NCBI GenBank assembly: GCA_902806595.1
Contig: CADCXC010000019.1
Span: 62,001 to 126,000, forward strand
Direction: 5' to 3'
DNA from: Pyrenopolyporus hunteri
Taxonomy: Eukaryota > Ascomycota > Sordariomycetes > Xylariales > Hypoxylaceae
DNA length: 64,000 nucleotides
The translations under genes were made by a program, and so were the position numbers. Of this stretch, positions 1 to 10,504 are shown piece by piece. Position 1 is the stretch's first letter. Every line of letters starts with the position of its first letter. Below the pieces are notes generated by a model, which was not told the DNA's origin, did not search any database, and saw only the letters and a program-made list of their open reading frames with translations.

Positions 1-396
1 AGGAACCAAATGCCGAGCCGTTGGGGAATTACATGTATGATGATCCAATGATGCGCCACCACGACTATCCTACGAGGTCCGAATCGTTTCTCGGCCGGTA
101 TGAATGCGACAGTAAAGGTGCAGCAGAAATATACATTACGAATCTATCGGGCAAAGATGCAGTGGATGCGGTAGATGCGGTAGATGCGATAGATAAGCCT
201 CGCCCTAGCAGCTCGCTCGAAATAGAGGCTTCGGACTACAGTGGACGGCGGTGGTCTGGACGCGTGCCACAGCAGCACTTATCCTGCGTCACACTTGGGA
301 GTGCGAAAAGACGCAGCTAAATGTAGCCCACGATATGTCTAGTGCGCAAGAGGTGCAATCATAGGTACCTACCTATAGTGGTACCTATAATCCCGT

Positions 397-476
397 CTGT
401 AGTCCCATCTATAGTCCCATCTATAGTCCCATCTATAGTCCCATCTATAGTCCCATCTATAGTCCCATCTATAGTC
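397..476. repeat. 12-bp tandem repeat (unit ATAGTCCCATCT)
   Basis: About seven head-to-tail copies of a 12-bp unit read directly in the sequence. The last few are perfect, and the left edge is degenerate (GTAGTCCCATCT, then TAATCCCGTCTG). It is a minisatellite with no coding context. Confidence 0.9.
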
Positions 477-1754
477 TCTCGCTATAACGAATCAAACCTA
501 GTCGGATGAGAAAGGATCAATGAAGAATTAACTATATTCAAATTGCAGACGATGTTGGGGGGGTATATCCAAACGTGATGACCTTAAGTAACACCGGAAG
601 AGCACCAGAACGGCGTCGGAATGACACCGACGCCTCTAAATTCATTCCCCAACCGTCCCCGACGCACTCATCATTATCATGCCCGAACGCCAATGTAATG
701 CGAATCAGCCCATCGCACCACGAATCCCCCATTTCACCAATTGCGATTCACAGCAGGTACAGCCCGGCGGCCGAGAAAACGATAAGCCCCATGACAGACG
801 CCTTCTCCAACGCGGGCTTCTCCGCGATGACGGTCGTCAGGGGTTTCGGGGGGTGTGCGAGCGAATCGGTGGAGTTGACAAGAACGGGCGTGGAGGCTAT
901 CGCGATTTTCGAGATCGGATTAGCCGCAATCCTTTTATTTGATTTTATTTTTTTTTTAAAAACTTTTTTTTTTTTTTTTCAATTTATATATGTTTGCCCC
1001 TCTTGGCAAGCGGGAATCAAATTCCCACAACGTCGGATGTTTAGGTAAGGTAACTTAACCTAGCTTTAACCTACCCATTAAGACAGGCGCTTCCTCGACT
1101 TTGATGCTGGTCGAACGCGCCATCGCCCTTGGTTGAGTAGCCAAGGCGGCGGGAAGTGTTGCGGCGGCAACAACGCCGGCTAGTCGCATCTTAGCCGTGC
1201 GGATGCGGATGCGGATGAAGAGGTGAAAGCGAAAGCGAAAGCGGATGTGAGCGCGAAAGGGTGCGTTTGTGGCGATGTTGTCTTCCGGGCTTGTTGCGTC
1301 CTTTTGTAGGTACTTGTCCCGATATATGAGACAGTAAGGTGGCCGTACAACTGACGCAGTGCGATGTGAAGCTGCTTATCGGCAGCGCATGGACGGAAAG
1401 AAATGCAGCTTTGCATACGCCGCCGAGGGCGAGGGCGAAGGCGAGAGTGAGAGCGAGTTGTAGGTAGGTACAGGCATAAATAAATATTGAGCTTATGTGA
1501 GCTTATGTGACGAGAGGCTGCGAAGTTCTATGGCGAGGCCATCATGGTGGCAGCATTTCGTAACAGATACAGGGATATAGATACGATAGAGGGAGAAGAC
1601 GAAGCACACAAGGGGACGGGGGGTAGGGACGAAAGACGAGGGGATGGGCGACGGGACACGGGACACGGAGGGGGGGATAGTACCTAATAGAAGCTGTCAC
1701 GAAAAAAGACAGGCGTAGGGCACGACCATGGCACATTCGATGGGGATGTTGTGG

Positions 1755-1790
<36 letters not shown>
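1755..1790. repeat. (TG)n dinucleotide microsatellite
   Basis: An uninterrupted TG/GT run of about 35 bp in non-coding DNA. Confidence 0.95.
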
Positions 1791-1795
<5 letters not shown>

Positions 1796-2436
1796 GACCG
1801 GCTTGTGAAAAGAGTTCAAGACCAAAGCCGCTGATCCCCAGGGCAAGGATGGGTTTGGGTTGGGTGTTTGGTGGACCAGGATGCGACGACGGACCCAGGC
1901 TCGGCAGCTTGCATTATCTACATGAGGTAGGTAAGGAACAGGGCAACATTGAAGAAACAAGATTTCTATCTCTATATACTTACGTTTATACCTACCTAGG
2001 TACACATGCGTAGATGGTAGGCAAGCCGCGTTGCCGTTGCCTCCACGACGATCCTCCTGTCGACGTCGTATTTGCGCATGTGTGTATGTAGTGCCTTATA
2101 TACCTATGCGGGCATACGTACACACATACATACATAGGTACCTACCTACCTTAGCGTCTTGGGGGGGGTTAGCTAAACGGTATATATTTGGCTCAATTCA
2201 ACTTTTTGGTATATATACTGTTTAGCTGACTGAACCGCTTATTAATTTAAGGTTATAAGAATTGAACCGCTCATTTAATGCGTAGTATATATACCGTTTA
2301 AACACTACACGTTTTATTTGTTTCGGGCGCCCAATCAAAAGAACCGCTTAGATACCGCTTAATTGAATGAGCCGTATATATGCAGCTCAATCGAATAAAG
2401 GTTTATTTTTTCAAACGTTTCAAAGGTTCAAAACCG

Positions 2437-2530
2437 CTCAATTCAATTGGAACCATTCAATTCAATTGGAACCATTCAATTCAACTGGAACCATTCAATT
2501 CAACTGGAACCATTCAATTCAATTCAATCA
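2437..2530. repeat. About 19-bp tandem repeat inside the MITE-like element
   Basis: Roughly five copies of AATTCAATTGGAACCATTC, with CAACTGG variants. The repeat keeps all frames open and explains the short overlapping ORFs here, which are not genes. Confidence 0.85.
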
Positions 2531-2547
2531 ATTACTTCAATTACTAC

Positions 2548-2607
2548 GAATCGCATCAATCGCATCAATCGCATCAATCGCATCGATCGCATCGATCGCA
2601 TCGATCT
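2548..2607. repeat. 9-bp tandem repeat (ATCGCATCA/ATCGCATCG)
   Basis: About six copies, shifting from ATCGCATCA to ATCGCATCG units. It lies within the same element, just after the 19-bp block. Confidence 0.85.
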
Positions 2608-2873
2608 ATTTCAATTACTTCAATTACTTTGAATACCTAGCTTCAATCCTTAAGAAGGTGTGGTGGTGCGCACCTACCCCTTTTACCCATTAAATACATA
2701 TATACCCTAATATCATGCCAAGGTCCATACGCGTAATCGTAAACCCTTGTAGTCAATTCAGTAGATCCGTAAACCAACCAATTAGATCAGTGTAACGTAA
2801 GCCGTAGCCTAGGGTTCAAGTGCAATAGAAAGTGAAATATTTGTAATTCGAAAATATGCGAAAAAAAATAAAA

Positions 2874-2911
2874 AAGTATAGTTTCTATGGGAAACCATAG
2901 AAACTATACTT
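2874..2911. repeat. Perfect 17-bp-arm inverted repeat with 4-nt loop
   Basis: The left arm AAGTATAGTTTCTATGG and the right arm CCATAGAAACTATACTT are exact reverse complements around GAAA. It lies near the centre-right of the MITE-like element. Confidence 0.95.
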
Positions 2912-3225
2912 CTTTACTTTTGTTTTTACATTATATATATACCTAGGTATATATATGCGTATGAGTATGCTAAATGTGTATGCGTATACTAGGTTTAAAC
3001 GGTTCAATCTAGATTGAACCGCTCAATTTTATTGGAACGTTTCAAAAAAAGATACGTTTGATATAAGAAACGTTCCTTTTTAATACATGCGCTAAGTTTT
3101 TAATGAGTGGCTCAATATGGTTTAACGTGTAAATTCTTTTTACTCGAACCTTTCCATTTGTTTTTTTGAACCGCTCATTCTTTTAAACCATATATATACG
3201 GTTTAGCTAACCCCCCCAAAGACGC

Positions 3226-5573
3226 TAAGGTACCTAACCTACCTACCTAGGTTAGGTAGGTATAGTACAACAGATACGATATGGCACCATATTGTACATC
3301 TATGTATCTGTGAGTGGGTACGACGGAAGAGGTTGGCGAAAAGGAAACCCACCCGCGCGATGAGGAACGGGAACGGAACAAGAAGCTCTGAAACGCAACG
3401 GATTCTCAATTCAAACAAACGCCAAAGCTACCTGCATAACCACCCACATAGGTAGATACCGTACCACTCTACCTGGTAGGGAGGTACCTACTTATACAAT
3501 ACCTCGTTATGCATACCTGGTACATATTATGTAGGGAGATGCCTAATACGCGGATCAGGTTTGACATCCATCTTACCTACCAGGTATCCAACCCAAACTA
3601 TCGAATCGATATGACAGTATCAGCAGTAACCGGGTCCTCGAGTGGTTCGTTCTTCTTGCAGACATCTACATCTACATTAAGTCCCGACTGGACAAATTCT
3701 TAGTCAAGAGTTAGCGGGGCCACTAAAGATAGCTTACAAAAAAAGAGATCTATAGAAGATGGAAAGATAAGAATTATGAATTAAGAAGGAAAGAAGTGGG
3801 AAACATGGAAATGAAAGATCAGCGGGGCAGCTTTAACGCGCGGTGACATTTCCTTGTTTCAACATTCAAGGTTGTTCCCGACCCCCAGAGACAGCATACG
3901 TCATACCACTTTAGACTTACTACCTACGTACCTACACACGCAGCTAGCAGCCTTATATAACAGCTACTAATACGTCTAAGGGGGGGTTATGTTGCATCGG
4001 AGATTAGCTACCAGGTATCTAGGTACACTTTTCTCTTTCCACCCCATTGAGATGGTGCCCACGCAGGAGGACGTCAAAATAACTGGCGCACTCCGTAACA
4101 ATAAATACTAAGGGACTTAAAATAATAAAATTCATATCCGCCTACATAATAGATGAAATATTAAAAATTAACTATTATAACATATTTATAATTTATATAA
4201 TAATTTATAAAATTTATAATTTTTTAAAATAAGATAGTAATATAGTTTTTCGAGATTAAAGATAAAGTATTAAAGTACGGTTTGATATTGATGGAATTGA
4301 AGCGTTTTGGTAGTGCGCCACTTTTTTTGACGTCTTTCTGCCACGTAAAAATAGAAAGGGGGAAAAAAATAGGAGGAAAGCCCTCCCTTATCAGAGACGA
4401 AGAAGCTGACGCAATATTCATACCCCAACGACCCGCGCAGTTTCATCGAACATAACACAACATATGAGGTTTCAACGCCTTTTATTCCCCCTCTGATGTC
4501 CTGCGCTTTGCTGCATGTATCCATGTGGTCACTCGAAAAATATAGAAAAGATGGGAGAAGGAAAGGGAAAAAAGCACCTTACCGGAAATCCGACGCAGCG
4601 AAGAGATAGTGGAACGTCAAAATCGGCGGTTAAGTATCTCAAGTCGGATCGAACCGGCTCAAGCCAGCCATGTCACAAAAGAATCGCCGCCGCAGGCCGT
4701 GAGCTGTCAAGCATCTGCCGAGATGGCTGCTCACCTCTAACAACGGCTTTAGCATCAGTGATTACAAGTACTTGCCGATTGAGCCAGCTGGTATGACACC
4801 TCGTTAGATACGATATCGTCGATAAGTTTTCTCACATTGAGTATCCGGGTATGTACTAGGTAACTACACGGAGGAAGCATGGCTAGATTTTGCAAGCGAC
4901 TTTTGTATACGTGGGTAGGTAAGTTCGGGCAACTGGTCTTTTATCCAGTCCCATCGCTACCTAGCTACCTACCTACCTAGGTAGACAGTAGGATAGTTTT
5001 TAATCAACCATAACCATCAACATATCAACAACCCAAAGCACTTTAGCTTTAATACCAAGAATCAAGTTCGCGCATAGAACTAAAGGATATTAAGCCATAA
5101 CTCGCGGCCCACTTTACAATAATACCAACTTTATAGTTCAGCGAAAGAGTCGATAGGTTCCATAAGTCTAATACGTTGATTTAGAAAAGGCCAATTGTAC
5201 AGCTATTTGGCATCCATGGGCGTACCATGAGAATTTAATTATGTACCTAGGTATATTACAACACACGAGGAGACAGTGGCACAACCGACCTTGATTGGTT
5301 CAGCCATATGTGATTGTAGGAGACATTATTTCTACCTAGGTAGTTATCGTTTTCGTTTTGTAAGAACTTTTAGTGATTAAATTATCATCCTTCTCGTAGT
5401 CATGACGTAGAAACCTCCTGGGAGCGTGGCTCTGAGCGTTGATCTATTTATGATAGCAAGCTGTCTAAAAGGGGTAAGGGGTAATATGTAATATCTCCAC
5501 ATCCCATACGTTCGTCACTGGCCGCTTCGTAGTGAAGGGGGAAAGGGGTAGTGGTGGATATCCTTCTTTAGGG
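3226..5573. other. Intergenic, AT-rich, repeat-bearing
   Basis: No gene supported. It holds ACCT/AGGT palindromic runs (about 3228-3262, 4960-4985), a second inverted-repeat element (4070-4334) and AT-rich stretches (about 4120-4270). Small frames around 3509 and 4515 have no recognisable features. Confidence 0.5.
4070..4334. mobile_element. Short AT-rich inverted-repeat (MITE-like) element
   Basis: The left end GACGTCAAAATAACTGGCGC is matched on the opposite strand at the right end by GACGTCAAAAAAAGTGGCGC. About 22 of 26 terminal bases agree. The interior is very AT-rich and non-coding. No clear target-site duplication is visible, so the mobile nature is inferred from structure and size (about 265 bp) alone. 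Confidence 0.5.
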
Positions 5574-6206
5574 TTAGGAGTATTTCTGGAGCCATGGCGT
5601 GCGAATTATGCCGTCTGGCGAGACAGCTAATGGGTTCAATGCGGCATTCATCCATAGGATTATGGTAGTCCGGGGAACTAACCGGTTCCCGTTGCTCCAT
5701 GCTTCGTAGAATGCGCGGTGGACGGCTTTAGCTTCGGTCCGCAAGCCGAAGATACGGAGACTTCTTATGATACGTGTGATGCGGAGATGATTGTGATTAT
5801 CTTTCTGTAGCCACCGGGAAAAATCCACAGGATGCTTGTTCGTTACGATAACCCTTTCTTTACCAGTCGTCACATCTGGTTCCCAAACGACATCGAAGCC
5901 GTAGAACCGTAACATCCGCTCAAGAGCTAGCTTCATGTTGTTCTGTATATTGTAGTTTTGACGGATATAGAGAAAGGCCTGCTCGTTGATGACGGGGGCA
6001 TTGGTGTTAAAACGAGAGGCCTCGGTTGTTGGGAACAGAAATTGAATGAAATCGTGTACACTCTCGATCTTGGAATCTGACCAGGAGAGGATGTCCTGGA
6101 AATAACGCCCTTGACTGTCCGGGCCGCGCGTCACCGGGCTATAGAAATCGACTAACAAGCGAAGCTCGGGCTCCTCCGGTTTTGGGACAACCCGTGAGGT
6201 AGGCAT
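5574..6206 (-). CDS. OGFr-domain protein, single exon (210 aa)
   Basis: The protein matches the conserved N-terminal domain of opioid growth factor receptor-like proteins, a domain also widespread in fungi. Visible hallmarks are a Trp-Ser-Asp segment followed by IESVHDFIQFLFP around residues 42-62. A Phe-Tyr-Gly-Phe stretch follows around residues 97-100, and then the RITRIIRSLRIFGL helix around residues 145-160. In animals this domain belongs to a nuclear growth regulator. In fungi the biochemical role is unknown, and no activity should be assumed. The gene has no intron, starts at the first Met that precedes the conserved part, and ends with TAA. Upstream the DNA is non-coding. Family assignment is fairly safe; function is open. 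Confidence 0.8.
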   Translation of the reverse strand: MPTSRVVPKPEEPELRLLVDFYSPVTRGPDSQGRYFQDILSWSDSKIESVHDFIQFLFPTTEASRFNTNAPVINEQAFLYIRQNYNIQNNMKLALERMLRFYGFDVVWEPDVTTGKERVIVTNKHPVDFSRWLQKDNHNHLRITRIIRSLRIFGLRTEAKAVHRAFYEAWSNGNRLVPRTTIILWMNAALNPLAVSPDGIIRTPWLQKYS

Positions 6207-8140
6207 CGCGATGGGCGGCGATAGAAAGTAGAAGGTCGCTTGCTATGCCTAGCAAAAGTAATGGAGGCGCAAGTGAGAGATACGTCAGTGTTGATCGTTG
6301 TTGATTACTCATTCGTGGCCGTCCTGGGTGCTGTGTTTTCCTAGGTATATTCATGTATTACTCTACGTATTTATAACAGGCGCTACGATGACGTAGAATA
6401 TAAGTAACGTGATTAATTGGGTGTTCCTTGGGCATATTTCCCGACGTAGAAAAGGCGCGCGCGCCTTCTTCCGTTACGATGCTTTGTCCAAGAAACACAG
6501 TCTCTTCAAGAAGGTGGGATGAGAGACTTACAGGGAAGTAAGACCTAGCAGAAGTCGTCACGCGATTTCATATTTAGTTAATAGCGACCTATTAAGAGCA
6601 ATAATGAGAAACAATACGTGAATAATAGGTACTTACCCAGACTTAGGTTCAGGAAGGAGCAGGATACGGAATGGATCCCCCCTTTTTGCAGTTACCTACC
6701 ACATTATCATACACAGAAGTCCTAGCTACTCATCGACGTTGGCCACTCATCAAGTACGCCATGGGAAGGCGTAGTGTGGATGGTGTTATCAAAGTAACCA
6801 ATTACTAAAATATCTAAGCTGTGGAGGACGGCCTTGAAATATTGTTTACATTCAGCAGGTATCGTAATACCTACGAGAGTCGGATCTAATACGCCAACCT
6901 GAACTGCGACGAATTTCAGGGGCTAGCCAAAGCTGCTGACTTTCCACACAAATTACCTTTTCCTATTAATCTCAGGCGCCCTACCCAACCAGCTTGCTAG
7001 TCCAGCTTGGATCTCCCATCCTCATTCTCTTGTAGACATTTGATTATTGTCGACCGTAAAATTCCGGCTAAATGGTTCTGTGAGCGTCTTCGTAATATTT
7101 CTCCTTTTCAATTTCTCTCTTGAAAGGTCAAGTGGAACACCTGTACGGAAATGCCACGAAACTAAAACCTCAAAAGCGCCGTGAATACGAGCCTACTCTA
7201 ATAATAAACAAGATTATTATGAATGTTCCCTTTCTCAAGTATCTTATTTTATTTAAATCATAATAAGATTCATTTCTTACCCAAAAAAGACGCTCATACC
7301 CGGCCAAGCCACGATGTTTCCCGTCATGATCATATTTGAGGGATCGCCGTATAAAAGGGATATGCTCGCTGGCTAACGATCGGAAACGAGTGTATAACGG
7401 CCCAATAAGTTCCTCATTAAAGTCTTTCCTTTATCCCACGGTGCTCTACGATGGCTGGTGAAAGTGTCTAATCCAGGAACCTTGGTTTCAAACTTAACCA
7501 AGCTTCCACCGCCGGGAAAAACAGAAGATGCCCGCCTACCCAATGTTTCGTAAGAGTTTTTAAATTTTCCTTTTTTTTTCTTTTTAACTGTCATCTTTAT
7601 GAGACTTTAGTTTTAGGTATCTAATAATTCGTGGTAAACCTAGGTATTAAATGAGTCAGCAAGTTAATTGCTAACAAAAGACACATACGTAGGTAGGTAG
7701 GTACCTAGGTACGTTATAGTTTTACCAAGAAAAGTTCCTGGTTGTATCTGCGTTTTCTTTTTTTATTTTATTTTATGTTGTAGTCATGTGTTCTTAAGAT
7801 TAGAAACTCTCGACTTAGAGTTACCAACCTACGTGGTACTTAGGTAGGTCTATGGATGCCGGCTCGTGTCGTAACTAATATGGGTTATTCGGTTTCCATC
7901 TAACCTCGGCATCTTCTAATTGAATACTCGGGGGTTGTTTGTATGGGGAGATACCTAGCTAGGTACCTAGGTACCCAGGTAGGTAGATACCTAGGTACAC
8001 GTATCCTACCTACTTCGCATCTTCATCTCATTCGTCAAGGATTCTATCTTTGAATTATTCACCGCGAACATTGGCCTACATAGGTAGGTATCCATGAACA
8101 AAAAAATTCCTTCGGTTGGACGTGCTAAGCGGATATTAAG
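6207..8140. other. Intergenic, no gene seen
   Basis: Short frames on the minus strand (6139-6561, 7373-7594) lack domains and have no plausible splicing partners. ACCT/AGGT runs occur at about 7684-7712 and 7950-8000, the latter within 200 bp of the SDR start. Confidence 0.55.
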
Positions 8141-9355
8141 ATGGCAGGGCCAAAACCGGGTCAGAAAACCGTCCTTATAACCGGGTGAGTGGCCAAACGA
8201 TGTTGAGTTCCAATTCCAGTTCCAGTTCCTTCACGCTTTTCTTTTCATTTCATTTTATTTTATTTTTATTTTTTTATCTTTTTTGCTGACGCGCGCTCCT
8301 GCAGCTGCACGCCAGGCGGCATTGGACATGGCCTATGCCTGGAATATCACCGGCAAGGTAAAGTACCTCGATGCGCCAACCTCTCCCCCTTTTCGCCCCC
8401 CTTCCCGCCCCCTCCCCCGGCCCCCTTTATGAGATAATACGTAATATTTCTAAATTGACGCCCAAGGCTTACAGGTCTTCACGTTATCGCTACCGCCCGC
8501 AGGCCTGAGGTGCTCGTCGACCTCGCGGCTACGGGCATGAGCACGCTCGAGCTCGATGTCACTGACGCCGAAAGCATCAAGAAATGCCATAGCGAAGTAG
8601 CAGAGCTCACCAATGGTAAGCTGGATATTCTTGTAAACAATGCGTGAGTTCACGGCTCCCCTCATCGCCCGCTCCCGGAGAGGTGCTTACTGGTTATATG
8701 CCGCAGTGGTCGTACGCATACCCATCCGGCAACGGACGTAATAATACCGGACGTCCGACAAACCTTCGAGACAAACGTCTTCTCGATAATGGCCATGGTA
8801 CAGGTCTTCATAGACCAGCTAATAGCCGCCAGGGGTTTAATCATTAATATCTCGTCCCTCTCATCCGTGACCCCGTATGTCTTCGGGTCGGTCTACTGCG
8901 CCAGTAAGGCCGCAGTCGCTGCCTACTCGCGTACCCTACGGATGGAACTCGCTCCGTTTGGTGTCCGCGTGATGGTTTCCATGACCGGTACCGTCAAGAG
9001 CAACACCACGAGCCAGCCTCTTCGTTCCTTGCCGGAAAACAGCCTCTACGATCGTGTTAGGCATATATTCGAATGGAGAGTGGCCTTCAGCCAGAATGCT
9101 TCTACCATTTCCACCGAAGCCTTTGCCAGGAGATTAGTAACCGATTCTCTACGCCCCGAGGTCCCCGTAATCCTAAGGCGCTGGTTCGGGCGCCCGGATT
9201 GGTTCTGGTACGGCGGTCTGGCGGGCCTCGTGTGGCTTGGGACATGTATGGGCGAGTGGCTCGTCGACATCTCTTGTTGGTATAAATTCCGCATGGACGA
9301 GATAATGAAGCTACTCTCGGACGGCGAGAGTCAGCAACAGAGGAAACTGGAGTGA
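8141..9355 (+). CDS. Short-chain dehydrogenase/reductase, Ayr1-like (304 aa, 4 exons)
   Basis: Exons 8141-8184, 8305-8357, 8475-8643 and 8707-9355; the phases 2, 1 and 2 fit and give 915 nt. The N-terminus has the cofactor motif TGCTPGGIGHG (Gly-rich TGxxxGIG), followed by a Thr-Ala-Arg-Arg stretch typical of NADPH-preferring enzymes. The NNAG motif is split by the third intron. The catalytic part has Ser (ISSLSS) and Tyr-x-x-x-Lys (YCASK). The C-terminal part contains a Trp-rich hydrophobic segment (about residues 245-270) that may anchor it to a membrane or lipid droplet, as in 1-acyl-DHAP reductase Ayr1. Substrate is inferred from family resemblance only. The longest single open frame (8789-9355) misses the whole cofactor-binding half. 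Confidence 0.85.
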
Positions 9356-9825
9356 AGCAATTGATATCTTGCCTATCATCTTATATCCCAAGAGAGCCAA
9401 TAGAGTGTGTTGCCTTTAGATAGTGGGGTGCCGCGTGCTTGCATGCATAAAACGACATGGAGGCCGTTGACATGTACATCGTCAAGCTAAATGAAGTAGG
9501 GCCAAGGTCTACGTTGGTAGGCACCTCGACATATTTTACTACTAATATACAAGTATCCTCTTGAGGATAAAGACAGGTAGCTTCGTTGGTTTTCATCATA
9601 AGACAAGCAACCGTGTATAGGGTGCATTGTTAGTGATCGCGTCTCTTTCACGAATGCCGGGGCCGTTTCAGATGTCTGAACAACTAGCAATCACATCACG
9701 AATATTTCCATGCTTCTGTTTCTATATAACCGCCTAGACAGCCACCCGGTTCATCCCAACGTGGGCTCTGTGAGACCCCGTACTCCATTCTACCCAGTCT
9801 AGCCGTACCATCACAGAGGGAATTC

Positions 9826-10041
9826 ATGCCTAACGCAAATGATAGCGGAGTTTTGGCGTCTGCGTCGGAAGAGATACCCACCATGTGCTACAGGAATGTT
9901 TACAAGTACAGAGACTGTGGATGCGAGTATGAGCCACCCAGGGTCGTGCACACCACCACTACCCCAAGTTGTCGCCTTCCTTATCCCGATAGAATAGTCT
10001 TCAGGAACGGGGATTGCCCTATGCACACAGTAGAGAAATAA
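9826..10041 (+). CDS. Small Cys-containing hypothetical protein (71 aa)
   Basis: A single-exon frame from ATG to TAA with a Cys-Tyr-Arg-Asn start of the conserved-looking part. It has a Cys-Gly-Cys pair and five cysteines in all. No signal peptide is visible, so a secreted effector is unlikely. I do not recognise a named family, although short fungal proteins with a CYRxxYxYxxCGC pattern seem familiar. It is isolated between the SDR and the amidohydrolase, in DNA otherwise without genes. It could be a chance ORF. Confidence 0.35.
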   Translation: MPNANDSGVLASASEEIPTMCYRNVYKYRDCGCEYEPPRVVHTTTTPSCRLPYPDRIVFRNGDCPMHTVEK

Positions 10042-10504
10042 GGGATTCGTGTGAACTTACTCCTGAAATACGGGAGCTCTCGGTTAACCTGAAGTCCAAC
10101 TACTATATATTATATATATACCTGTATACGTAGGTATATATATATTTACAATGTCTATAGTTGCCTTTGATTAGGTAGGTAGGGGCCTACCTAAGTACCT
10201 AATATCTGTTAAGAATACTCCTTATACGTTCGATGCATTTCGTATACGGCGTCTCTAATGTGTGTTCAACTTAGTTTCGCTACATACCTACCTACTTATC
10301 TCATTCACCCTAATTATGATCCAATTAGCCTGCCGTGCCTCTTCCTCCCGTAGATGGATTACCCCGAAACTAGGTGGAGTAACGGCCCGGGCTCGTTTTG
10401 TCATCTCCGGTGCCTCGCTAGCTTTAGAATATTTCCCCTTGCGCAAACAAGTTAGAGCTACCCTCGGCGGGATTACGAGCTCGACAACATTGTAGCGTGA
10501 AGTC

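Larger units (their letters stand above)
1..2153. other. Gene-poor left edge with simple repeats
   Basis: No coding region can be supported here. Short open frames exist on both strands, but they are built on simple repeats (GATGCGGTA-type units near 155-195, GCGGAT and GCGAAA runs near 1198-1250) or lack any family signature. The frame at 21-320 could be the tail of a gene cut by the window edge but is not recognisable. AGGT/ACCT motifs are frequent. Long homopolymer T runs lie around 945-980. Confidence 0.55.
2154..3225. mobile_element. TA-flanked MITE-like element with 34-bp terminal inverted repeats
   Basis: The left end starts GCGTCTTGGGGGGGGTTAGC. The right end, read on the minus strand, starts GCGTCTTTGGGGGGGTTAGC. 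The two 34-bp ends differ at two positions. Each is bordered by TA (2152-2153 and 3226-3227), the target-site duplication expected of Tc1/mariner-type transposition. The roughly 1.07 kb interior is AT-rich and contains no transposase frame. It carries scattered GAACCGCT motifs, two tandem repeat blocks, a 17-bp-arm hairpin (2874-2911) and a perfect 20-bp palindrome (3001-3020). It is probably a non-autonomous element; assignment to a superfamily is inference from TA and end structure only. Confidence 0.75.

Noticed and set aside
538..920. Minus-strand frames with hydrophobic segment (EKASVMGLIVFSAAGLYLL)
   Set aside because: Interrupted by stops, no splice solution found and no recognisable family; may be a decayed gene but not supportable.
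2367..2693. Three overlapping plus-strand ORFs
   Set aside because: Created by tandem repeats whose units leave all frames open; they lie inside the MITE-like element.
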